Below are positions 1 to 6,003 of a DNA stretch of 7,036 bases, piece after piece. A program made the position numbers and the translations under genes. The stretch is from NCBI GenBank assembly GCA_017500625.1, contig JAFVYX010000150.1, forward strand, positions 1-7,036, given 5' to 3'. The DNA comes from Clostridia bacterium (lineage in GTDB: Bacteria; Bacillota_A; Clostridia; Oscillospirales; CAG-272). How positions within the stretch are numbered: position 1 is the first letter of the stretch; the number at the start of each line of letters is the position of its first letter. The notes beneath the pieces are model-generated. The model was not told where the DNA came from. It saw only the letters and a list, made by a program, of their open reading frames with translations, and made no database searches.

Positions 1-1523
1 AGCGAGGTGTGACAGCCGAGGCGGCTCTTGATGGCCTCCATTGCGGATAGGGTGGTGCGCGGCGCCGTCGCATCGGCGCTCACCGTCAGGGTGAGGGTGT
101 CGAAAACGATATCGCGGCGCGGGATCCCCACCTCCTCGGCGGCCGCAAGGATCCGCTCGGCGATCGCCAGGCGCCCCTCGGCCGTTTCGGGAATGCCGTT
201 CTCGTCGAGGGTAAGGGCGATCACGGCGGCGCCGTATTTCTTGGCCAGCGGAAGCACCGAGGAGAGCGACTCGCGCTTGCCGTTCACCGAATTTAAGAGC
301 GGCTTGCCGTTGTAGCGGCGGAGCGCCGCCTCCATCGCCTCGGGGAGCGCCGTGTCGATGCAGAGGGGCAGGTCGGTCACGGTCTGGATCTCGGTCACGG
401 CCTCGCGGAGCATCGCCACCTCATCGATCTCGGGGTGACCGACGTTCACGTCAAGGAGATCGGCCCCCGCCTCCTCCTCTCGCACCGCCTCGCCGAGAAG
501 ATAGCCGATATCGTGCGCAAGGAGCGCCTCGCGGAAGCGCTTTTTTCCCGTCGGATTGATGCGCTCCCCAATGAGCAGGGGGCGCTTGCCGAAGGTGACG
601 GCGTGGGTATAGGACGAGACGACGGTCTCCCTCACCTCGGAAATAGGCGCGGGGCGGGCGTCCGCCGTGGCCTCTGTCAGCGCGGCGACGTAGGCGGGCG
701 TGGTGCCGCAGCAGCCACCGATGCCGCGTACGCCGAAATCGAGCATCGCGGCAAGCTCACGGGCAAAGGTCGCCTCGTCCACGTCGTATACCGTGCGCTC
801 CCCCTCGGTGCGGGGGAGTCCCGCGTTGGGCTGGACGATCACGGGGAGCGGCGTTGCCGCAACCAACCGCTTGGCAACATCGGAAAGCGCGCGCGGCCCC
901 AGCGAGCAGTTGGCACCGATTGCATCGGCACCCATAGCCGTGAGCATCGCCGCCATCGCCTCGGGCGTAGCGCCCGTCAGGAGCTTTCCGTCCTCGCCGT
1001 AGGCGTTCGTTACGATGACGGGGAGAGTGGAATTCTCCTTGGCGGCGAGAAGCGCCGCCTTAGTCTCGTAGCAGTCGTTCATCGTTTCGATGAGGATGAG
1101 GTCGGCGCCGTGGCGCACGCCCGCCCTCACCGTAGCGGCAAAGAGGGAGACGGCGTCCTCGAAATCGAGGTCGCCGAGGGGGGCCAGAAGCCGCCCCGAG
1201 GGACCGACGTCCAGCGCCACAAAGGCGCGGCCCTCGCGTCCCGTTTCGCGGATCGCACGCCGCGCGCAGGCCACCGCCGCACCGATGACGGCGTCAAGCT
1301 CATCGTCTGCAAAGCGGAGGGGGCTCGCACCAAAGGTGTTGGCGGTGATGACGTCGCTGCCCGCCAGAAGGTACTCGCGGTGAATGGTCGTCACGGTCTC
1401 GGGGTGGGTGAGGCACCACCGCTCGGGCGCCTCGCCCGGTAAGAGCCCCGCCGCCTGCAGGAGCGTACCCATACCGCCGTCAAGACGGACTACGCGATCC
1501 TCAAGATAAGAACGGAAATCCAT
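1..1523 (-). CDS. metH: Cobalamin-dependent methionine synthase, N-terminal part (runs off the left edge)
   Basis: Transfers the methyl group of 5-methyl-tetrahydrofolate, via cobalamin, to homocysteine to give methionine in the cytoplasm. The frame is open for 507 codons from ATG 1523 to the window edge. Residues 1 to about 290 form the homocysteine S-methyltransferase barrel: LDGGMGTLLQ near the N terminus, GANCSLGP with Cys206, and GGCCGTTP with Cys271/Cys272. These three cysteines are the expected zinc ligands and fall almost exactly where they do in T. maritima MetH. From about residue 313 the pterin-binding (methyl-THF) domain starts with LLIGERINPTGKK, followed by LLDVNVGHPEID, LPLCIDT, LLNSVNGKRES and DIVFDTLTLTVSA. 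The cobalamin-binding module is expected beyond the window. It is the last visible gene of the operon, 56 bases after the activation protein, which supplies the domain that is fused to the C terminus in E. coli MetH. An in-frame upstream ATG at 1535 is less likely because GGAG at 1533-1530 suits ATG 1523. A homocysteine/MTHFR fusion like YitJ is excluded by the pterin domain. Confidence 0.95.
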   Translation of the reverse strand, partial: MDFRSYLEDRVVRLDGGMGTLLQAAGLLPGEAPERWCLTHPETVTTIHREYLLAGSDVITANTFGASPLRFADDELDAVIGAAVACARRAIRETGREGRAFVALDVGPSGRLLAPLGDLDFEDAVSLFAATVRAGVRHGADLILIETMNDCYETKAALLAAKENSTLPVIVTNAYGEDGKLLTGATPEAMAAMLTAMGADAIGANCSLGPRALSDVAKRLVAATPLPVIVQPNAGLPRTEGERTVYDVDEATFARELAAMLDFGVRGIGGCCGTTPAYVAALTEATADARPAPISEVRETVVSSYTHAVTFGKRPLLIGERINPTGKKRFREALLAHDIGYLLGEAVREEEAGADLLDVNVGHPEIDEVAMLREAVTEIQTVTDLPLCIDTALPEAMEAALRRYNGKPLLNSVNGKRESLSSVLPLAKKYGAAVIALTLDENGIPETAEGRLAIAERILAAAEEVGIPRRDIVFDTLTLTVSADATAPRTTLSAMEAIKSRLGCHTS

Positions 1524-1527
1524 AGCG

Positions 1528-1533
1528 CTCTCC
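1528..1533 (-). promoter_or_regulatory. Ribosome binding site of metH (decides the start)
   Basis: GGAGAG on the minus strand, with GGAG ending 6 bases before ATG 1523. It lies inside the reading frame if translation began at the in-frame ATG 1535, and that ATG has no purine-rich site before it. The ATG 1523 start is therefore preferred. Confidence 0.7.
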
Positions 1534-1579
1534 ATTAAGTAAAGTCTTTTTTACGGAATATCGAAAAATTCGGCCACGG

Positions 1580-2170
1580 TCAGTCTAAAATGCCGACGAT
1601 GGCCGTAACGCTCTTTGAGGGTGACATGAGAAGTGAGGGGGAAAGCGTGATCCCGAGGTAGCGCTCGGCATCAAGGTAGGGGAGAAACTCCCGCTGAAGC
1701 GCCAGGGGCAGGTCGCCATATCCCGGAGAAAAGCGCACCGCTGTGCGGCGGCCGCGCGTTACCTCGCGGTCGGCGCAGAAAAGGTCGCAAAGCGCCTCCA
1801 CTCGCTCGGTCCCCAGGGCCCCGAGAAGGAGCGCCCGCGCGGGGGAGAGACGGGTATAGCGTGCCATAAGACGGTCAAGCGCCGTGCCGACCGTGGCGGC
1901 AAGGAGGAGGGCGCTCGGGCAGGGGGCGAGGCACTCGGCAAGCCGACGTGAGCGCGCCGCGATCCCCCCCAGCACAACGTCCTCGCCACGGACGCTCACC
2001 TCGACCTCGCGGTAGGCCACGCGATAGGAAAGGTGCGGCTCGGCCTCGGCGATGACCGAGGGCAGGAGCGAGGTGGCCGCCTTGTCGCTCTCCGAGGAGC
2101 GTGCATAGCGTAGCACCTCGCGCACGTCCACGGGCGGCGGCGCGTAGCTTTTGAGCGTCGGGGCCGTCAT
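1580..2170 (-). CDS. Stand-alone methionine synthase activation (reactivation) domain protein
   Basis: A 196-residue protein matching the S-adenosylmethionine-binding activation region that is C-terminal in E. coli MetH but a separate protein in organisms such as T. maritima (TM0269). It should position SAM for reductive remethylation of oxidised cob(II)alamin on MetH, with an unidentified electron donor. The hallmark visible is RFSPGYGDLP at residues 146-155 (the RxxPGY SAM/cobalamin contact motif), followed by ITLSPSLLMSPSKSVTAIVG near the C terminus. AATVG at 91-95 and the preceding hydrophobic run fit the family core. There is no signal peptide or membrane segment. The frame is open further upstream, but ATG 2170 overlaps the metF stop as ATGA, which implies translational coupling and makes the longer 212-residue form unlikely. 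It lies directly upstream of the truncated-by-design metH, its obvious partner. Family assignment is confident; the function is known from relatives. Confidence 0.88.
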   Translation of the reverse strand: MTAPTLKSYAPPPVDVREVLRYARSSESDKAATSLLPSVIAEAEPHLSYRVAYREVEVSVRGEDVVLGGIAARSRRLAECLAPCPSALLLAATVGTALDRLMARYTRLSPARALLLGALGTERVEALCDLFCADREVTRGRRTAVRFSPGYGDLPLALQREFLPYLDAERYLGITLSPSLLMSPSKSVTAIVGILD

Positions 2171-3042
2171 TTGCCGAGGATCTCCGAAAGATTCTTGAGG
2201 ATCCCGCGCGCCACACACGGCTTGTTCATCGTATAGACGTGAACGTTCGTGATGCCGTTGGCAAAGAGGTCGATGATCTGGTCGGTGGCGTAGGCGATGC
2301 CCGCCTGCATCATCGCGGCGGGGTCGCTGCCGAACTTATCGACAAGATTTTTGAAGCGTTGGGGCATGAGCGAGCCCGAGAGCTTGATGGCACGCTCGAC
2401 CTGGTTGCCGTTCGTGATCGGCATGATGCCCGGCACCACGGGGACGGTAATGCCCGCCTCGCGGATACGGTAGAGAAAGCTGTACAGCAGGGCGTTATCG
2501 AAGAACATCTGCGTCGTGAGGAAATCACAGCCCGCCTCCACCTTTTCAAGGAGGTGACGGATATCCTCGCGCCTGTCGGTGCTCTCGGGGTGGATCTCGG
2601 GATAGCACGCGCCGCCGATGCAGAAGTCGCCCGCCTCGCGCAGCTCGCGCACAAGGTCGACGGCGTAGCGGTAATCCCAACCCGTGCGGTCGGCGCCCTC
2701 CAGCGCCTTCGGAATGTCGCCGCGCAGGGCCATCACGTTCTCAATGCCCGCCGCGCGAAGCTCGGCAATGCGCGCCCTCACCGTCTCCTTCGTTGAGGAG
2801 ATGCAGGTCAGATGCGCGAGGGTGGGAACGCCGAAGCGCTCCTCGATGTTTTTCGCAATATCCAGGGTATAGCGGCTGGTGCCGCCGCCCGCGCCGTAGG
2901 TCACGCTCATAAAGGCGGGGGCCGTCGCCGCGATCTCCTCGGTGGCGGTGCGCACGCTCTCAAACGCCGTTTCGGTCTTCGGCGGGAACACCTCAAACGA
3001 AAGCGAGAGGGTGTCGCGCTTCAAAAGGGTGGAAATCTTCAT
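2167..3042 (-). CDS. metF: 5,10-methylenetetrahydrofolate reductase
   Basis: FAD enzyme that reduces 5,10-methylene-THF to 5-methyl-THF, the methyl donor used by the MetH encoded two genes downstream. The 291 residues match the usual bacterial single-domain length. Visible family motifs: LSFEVFPPKTE with Glu17 (equivalent to the catalytic Glu28 of E. coli), VTYGAGGGTS at about 47-56, HLTC at 77-80, ALRGD at 105-109 (Asp109 matching Asp120 of E. coli, near the flavin), GACYPEIHP at about 144-152, and QMFFDN with Gln178 (E. coli Gln183). The start at 3042 has a good AGGAAAGG site about 6 bases upstream. The gene follows cysK after 33 bases, and its stop codon overlaps the start of the activation protein (ATGA). 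It could in principle serve acetogenic carbon flow, where MetF pairs with MetV, but the neighbours here point to methionine synthesis. Confidence 0.95.
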   Translation of the reverse strand: MKISTLLKRDTLSLSFEVFPPKTETAFESVRTATEEIAATAPAFMSVTYGAGGGTSRYTLDIAKNIEERFGVPTLAHLTCISSTKETVRARIAELRAAGIENVMALRGDIPKALEGADRTGWDYRYAVDLVRELREAGDFCIGGACYPEIHPESTDRREDIRHLLEKVEAGCDFLTTQMFFDNALLYSFLYRIREAGITVPVVPGIMPITNGNQVERAIKLSGSLMPQRFKNLVDKFGSDPAAMMQAGIAYATDQIIDLFANGITNVHVYTMNKPCVARGILKNLSEILGK

Positions 3043-3057
3043 AGCTGTCCTTTCCTG

Positions 3058-3071
3058 CGCCCTTCGGGGCG
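3058..3071 (-). other. Small hairpin in the cysK-metF spacer
   Basis: On the minus strand a 5-bp GC stem (CGCCC/GGGCG) encloses a 4-base CGAA loop just before the metF ribosome binding site. It has no T-run, so it is not a convincing terminator. It might affect mRNA stability or metF translation, or be chance in GC-rich DNA. Confidence 0.3.
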
Positions 3072-3075
3072 TCCT

Positions 3076-4008
3076 TTATTTTTCGGTAAAAAGGGGAGTG
3101 GAGAAGTAGCGCTCGCCCGTGTCGGGCAGGACCGTGACCACACAGTGTCCACGGCCGAGGCGCTCGGCAAGGCGCAGGGCCACCGCCACGTTGGTACCGC
3201 CCGAGATGCCCGTAAGCAGCCCCTCCTCGGAGGCGAGACGGCGCGCGGTCACAAGGGCCTCCTCATCTCCCACAATGGCGATCTCGTCGATCACCGAGGC
3301 GTCCAGCACGGGCGGCACAATGCCGTCCCCGATGCCCATTTGCAGGTGAGTGCCGATCGTTCCGCCCGAAAGCACCGCGGCCTCCTCGGGCTCAATGGCC
3401 ACCACGAGAGTTTGGGGATTTTCTTGCTTCAGGACACGGCCGATGCCCGTCAGCGTTCCTCCCGTTCCGATGCCCGAGCAAAAGGCGTCGATCGGACGGG
3501 CGGCGTCACGCAGGATCTCGCGGGCGGTGGTCGTCTCGTGGATCCTCGGGTTTTCGGGATTGTCAAACTGCGCGGGGACGAACACGCGGTCATCGGCCGC
3601 AGCCATGTCGTCCACCGTGCGCTGGCACTCGCGGATCGCCTTGCCGATGTCGCCGTCGTCATGCACAAGGCGCACCTCGGCCCCGTACTGCTCCACAAGC
3701 AGGCGGCGCTCAACGCTCACCGAGTCGGGCATCACGATCACGGTGCGGTAGCCCAGCACCGCGCCCGCCAGCGCAAGGCCGATGCCCTGATTGCCGCTGG
3801 TCGCCTCCACCACGGTCGCCCCGTCGCGGAGCTTCCCCTCGGCGCGGGCGGCACGGAGCATCGCCAGCGCCGTGCGCGTTTTGATCGAGCCGCCAACGTT
3901 CAGCCCCTCGTATTTCACAAGGATATCGGCCGCGCCCTCGGGCACGATCTTAGAAAGTCTCACCAGCGGCGTATGGCCCACCGCTTCCAGAATGTTGTTG
4001 TAGATCAT
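3076..4008 (-). CDS. cysK: Cysteine synthase (O-acetylserine sulfhydrylase), PLP-dependent
   Basis: Fold-type II PLP enzyme that makes cysteine from O-acetylserine and sulfide in the cytoplasm. The 310 residues are the normal CysK length. In order: HTPLVRL at 12-18; the PLP lysine in GGSIKTR (Lys43); the substrate loop TSGNQG at about 70-75; the phosphate-binding loop GIGTGGTLTG; GIGDGIVPPVLD, which fits the segment before the active-site closing region; and the C-terminal PDTGERYFSTPLF, typical of CysK/CysM rather than cystathionine beta-synthase. Two details depart from the textbook form: KTR in place of the common KDR after the PLP lysine, and GISGGTN in place of GISSGA. Both are tolerable variants. 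GAGGA sits just upstream of ATG 4008. The gene begins 20 bases after the SGNH hydrolase and precedes metF. No cysE is in the window, so the acetylserine supply is unseen. Use of O-phosphoserine or another activated serine cannot be excluded. Confidence 0.93.
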   Translation of the reverse strand: MIYNNILEAVGHTPLVRLSKIVPEGAADILVKYEGLNVGGSIKTRTALAMLRAARAEGKLRDGATVVEATSGNQGIGLALAGAVLGYRTVIVMPDSVSVERRLLVEQYGAEVRLVHDDGDIGKAIRECQRTVDDMAAADDRVFVPAQFDNPENPRIHETTTAREILRDAARPIDAFCSGIGTGGTLTGIGRVLKQENPQTLVVAIEPEEAAVLSGGTIGTHLQMGIGDGIVPPVLDASVIDEIAIVGDEEALVTARRLASEEGLLTGISGGTNVAVALRLAERLGRGHCVVTVLPDTGERYFSTPLFTEK

Positions 4009-4028
4009 AGTTCCTCGAAAAGTTTTAT

Positions 4029-4850
4029 TTACAGAATGGTCTCATACACCCCGTCGGCCAGCTTCTCCTCGTGACCGAGAAGGCCGATTTCCTTGAAGTC
4101 GGCGGCGTTGTGGCGAATGATGTAGTCGATGTAGGAAACGATGAGCTTCGCGGAGAGCGCGTAGCCCATCGGGGTGAAGTGGCCGTGGAGGAAGAAGGCA
4201 CGGCGGAACTCCTCACCGTCATAGGCGGGGCCGTAGGCATTGAGGTCAACGACGTAGGTGCCGGGGAACATCTCGGCAAAGCGGTGCATGAGCGCCGCGT
4301 GTGCCGCGATACGGTCCTCCTTGCCCGCGCGCACTTCGGGCTGAGGGGGCATCGTGACCAGGAAGAACTTGGCCTCGGGGCTGATCTTTCGATAGCGCTG
4401 CAGGATCGCCGCAAAGTGCCCCGCAAAGGTATAGGCGTTCTTGCGGTAATCGTCGAGGCACACGTCGGCCTCGGAGCCGATCTCCCAGCCGCGGTTCAGA
4501 AGGTCGTTGACGCCAAGCGCCACAATGTAAGCGTGCGCCGCCAGTGCGGGATCCCACTAGCCCTGGCTCTCGGCCCAGCTCTCGTTATACCCCTTAGCGG
4601 TCATACCACCGCGAGAGAAGTTGTAAACGCGTGAGCCCGCCATTCGCGCGAGGAACTGTCCCCAGGAGTAGTCAAAGCGGTCATGATAGTGCTTGGTGCC
4701 GTCCTCGTCCACCGTCTCGAATTCGCCCGAGGCAAGACTGTCACCAACGCAGGCGATCTTACGGAAGATCCCCACAAAGCCACCGTCGTGACAGATGCGG
4801 TCGAGCGGCTTTTCGTCGGGGGTGCCGAGGATCATCGTCATATCCATCAT
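4029..4850 (-). pseudogene. SGNH/GDSL-type hydrolase interrupted by an in-frame TAG (codon 98)
   Basis: First gene of the minus-strand operon. SGNH hydrolases are serine esterases/acylhydrolases that deacylate sugars, lipids or other small molecules; the substrate here is unknown. Read through the TAG at 4559-4557, the frame encodes 273 positions with every family block in order: CVGDSLASG with nucleophile Ser38, NFSRGGMTAKGY with the oxyanion Gly in the 80s, AYIVALGVNDLL with Asn115, and HGHFTPMGYAL with His224. The Asp usually three residues before that His is absent (Leu221), as in some clostridial relatives. Taken literally, the amber codon leaves a 97-residue N-terminal piece (4850-4557) with only the Ser and Gly blocks, and a downstream open piece (GTG 4523 to 4029) lacking the nucleophile and any clear ribosome binding site. 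No other stop or frameshift is present. The start at 4850 is set by AAAGGA and by the promoter; longer versions (4979, 4883) begin upstream of, or at, the predicted transcript start. No signal peptide is seen. Nonsense mutation, sequence error or amber recoding are all possible. Confidence 0.82.
4557..4559 (-). other. In-frame amber codon (TAG) inside the SGNH hydrolase gene
   Basis: The codon lies between ...WAESQG and WDPALAAHAYIVALG of a continuous SGNH domain, 18 codons before the GVND block. The other five stop codons in the window are TGA or TAA, so nothing else here shows that TAG is used for termination. One base change from TAC/TAT, TTG, CAG, TGG or AAG would produce it. Confidence 0.9.
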
Positions 4851-4858
4851 TCTGAAGT

Positions 4859-4864
4859 TCCTTT
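4859..4864 (-). promoter_or_regulatory. Ribosome binding site of the SGNH hydrolase (decides the start)
   Basis: AAAGGA on the minus strand, 8 bases before ATG 4850. A second in-frame ATG follows immediately at 4847. This site and the promoter position argue against the longer in-frame starts at 4883 and 4979. Confidence 0.75.
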
Positions 4865-4898
4865 CGCGCGTTGTACGCGCCATAGTTTGGTATATTAC

Positions 4899-4927
4899 AT
4901 TATATAACTCTCGGGGAAAATTGTCAA
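4899..4927 (-). promoter_or_regulatory. Consensus sigma-70/sigma-A promoter of the sulfur amino acid operon
   Basis: On the minus strand TTGACA (4927-4922), a 17-base spacer and TATAAT (4904-4899): both boxes match the consensus at all six bases. Transcription should begin near 4892, giving a leader of about 42 bases before ATG 4850. The AT-rich box stands out in GC-rich surroundings. GGTATATTACATTATATAAC (4889-4908) is an imperfect dyad over the -10 box that might bind a repressor. Confidence 0.88.
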
Positions 4928-4928
4928 T

Positions 4929-4949
4929 CGCAAATTCGCGCCCCCGCGA
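4929..4949. promoter_or_regulatory. Possible operator between divergent promoters
   Basis: Two overlapping inverted repeats lie between the two -35 boxes. CGCAAATTCGCG (4929-4940) is a 12-base palindrome with one mismatched pair. TCGCG-CCCC-CGCGA (4936-4949) is a perfect 5-bp inverted repeat. The position just upstream of both promoters would suit a shared regulator. No known operator consensus was recognised, and short GC repeats can arise by chance. Confidence 0.3.
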
Positions 4950-4972
4950 TACGGTAAATTTCCCACTTTCAT

Positions 4973-5001
4973 TTGACACGCTCGCCCTTTTGTGCTATGA
5001 T
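4973..5001 (+). promoter_or_regulatory. Consensus extended -10 promoter of the paralogue pair
   Basis: TTGACA (4973-4978), a 17-base spacer and TATGAT (4996-5001), with TG at 4993-4994 forming an extended -10 element. Transcription should begin near 5008, leaving a leader of about 21 bases that is mostly the ribosome binding site AAAGGAG (5017-5023) before ATG 5029. Confidence 0.88.
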
Positions 5002-5028
5002 ACAGAAAAAAGCTCCAAAGGAGACGCT

Positions 5029-5991
5029 ATGAGAGTACCGCTTTTCGTTGAGGTCCTCCCCCCCAAGGCGGGGCGCCGACTTTCCGACGTTTACGTTTAT
5101 CTTCCCACGGGAGGCGGCCGCCACGTGCAGTATCGCTTTGCCTATACCCTCTTTCCGTCACGGCCCGAGCTTGGCTTTTCCGACCGCCGAAAAAACACCG
5201 ACAACGCCGATTTCTACCGCATCTCGGAGGCCTACGTCGGCCGCCTTGAGGGCGAGAGCTTCACACCCGAGTTCCGCGCCCTGCAAAGCGGTGAGGTGAG
5301 TCTTGCCTTCCGCGAGGACGGTGCGGGCGACTTTGTCGGCGGTTGCCACGGGGACGAGCGTGCCGAGAGGGCGGTGTTCCTTGTGGACGGGCAAAAGATC
5401 CCGACCGACGTCCCCGCCTTTTATAGCGGTGAGACGGTCGAGCTTTATGAGGACACCGTCATCAACCGCTGCCACACCCCCGACTACCCCCTCTGCCTCC
5501 ACCGCCAGGTCTACCGCATGACGGGGGACACCGTCCGCCTTTCGCAGACCGTCGAGTGGGTGAACGATGCTCACCTTGTCACCTCGGCCTTTATGCCGAT
5601 GCTGACCGTCCAAAGCCTCGACCCCAACGACACCTCCCGCCGCCTCACCGACACCGCTGAGTTCTTCGACCGTGTGGGCGGCGAGCGCGTGGCGGTCTTC
5701 GATACCACACCCTACGGCCCGACCCCACCCGAGGGGCTGCCCACCATGGTGCTCGAGGGCACCCACGCCCACGCCGTCCGCGTCAGCGGTAAGGAGACGG
5801 GCCTTGTCTGTGAGTGTGGCATCGCCTTCCCCGAGGGCAGCCCGCTTGCCGATCGCGTGCGCTGCCGCCTCTGGCTCCGCTTTGCCTCCGACCTTGACAG
5901 CAAGGCCTATTTTGACGTCGGCGGCGGCACCACCCCCACGGCAGGCACCGTCTGGCAGGGTGAGGTCTACTACCGCGTCACGATGAAATAA
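5029..5991 (+). CDS. Unrecognised conserved protein, first of a tandem paralogue pair (320 aa)
   Basis: I do not recognise the family. It is a 320-residue protein with no signal peptide, membrane helix or obvious nucleotide-binding motif, so probably cytoplasmic. Alternating hydrophobic and polar stretches, many Gly/Thr/Asp turns and few helix-like segments suggest a beta-rich fold (inference). Motifs shared with the next gene, in order: LSDVYVYLPTGGG with HVQYRF, DFYRISEAYVGR, GESFTPEFRALQ, GAGDFVGGCHGDE, EDTVINRC, a GDTVRLSQTVEWV segment, a PMLTVQ-LDP segment, RRLTDTAEFFDR, FDTTPYG, AVRVSGKE, and a C-terminal GTVWQGEVYYRVTM. The conserved HGDE, NRC and DFYR residues are candidates for a ligand site. 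ATG 5029 is chosen because AAAGGAG lies 5 bases upstream and the promoter ends at 5001; the open frame further upstream lies ahead of the transcript start. Twelve bases separate its stop from the next start. A carbohydrate-related role is conceivable but unsupported. Confidence 0.85.
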   Translation: MRVPLFVEVLPPKAGRRLSDVYVYLPTGGGRHVQYRFAYTLFPSRPELGFSDRRKNTDNADFYRISEAYVGRLEGESFTPEFRALQSGEVSLAFREDGAGDFVGGCHGDERAERAVFLVDGQKIPTDVPAFYSGETVELYEDTVINRCHTPDYPLCLHRQVYRMTGDTVRLSQTVEWVNDAHLVTSAFMPMLTVQSLDPNDTSRRLTDTAEFFDRVGGERVAVFDTTPYGPTPPEGLPTMVLEGTHAHAVRVSGKETGLVCECGIAFPEGSPLADRVRCRLWLRFASDLDSKAYFDVGGGTTPTAGTVWQGEVYYRVTMK

Positions 5992-6003
5992 AGGAGAAGA
6001 CCT

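Noticed and set aside
435..1442. A 335-codon plus-strand open frame
   Set aside because: It is antisense to metH, whose zinc cysteines and pterin motifs are intact. The Arg/Gly-rich content is typical of a shadow frame in GC-rich DNA.
2171..2218. Longer activation protein starting at 2218
   Set aside because: It would overlap the 3' end of metF by about 50 bases and adds residues that do not fit the family. The ATGA overlap at 2170 is the usual coupled start.
2812..4074. A 420-codon plus-strand open frame
   Set aside because: It lies antisense to metF and cysK, crosses their spacer, and is low-complexity Arg/His/Gly-rich with no recognisable domain. The minus-strand genes carry full catalytic motifs.
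4029..4523. Independent gene starting at GTG 4523
   Set aside because: It begins inside the GxND core of an SGNH domain, lacks the nucleophile Ser block, and has no evident ribosome binding site. It is the downstream half of the interrupted gene.
4851..4979. Longer SGNH hydrolase starting at 4979
   Set aside because: The extra residues are encoded across the promoter of the same gene, upstream of the predicted transcript start, and do not look like an SGNH N terminus.
4795..5028. N-terminal extension of the first paralogue to an upstream ATG at 4795
   Set aside because: The extension would start far upstream of the promoter boxes at 4973-5001, overlaps the divergent gene, and has no counterpart in the second paralogue. 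ATG 5029 has a strong AAAGGAG site.
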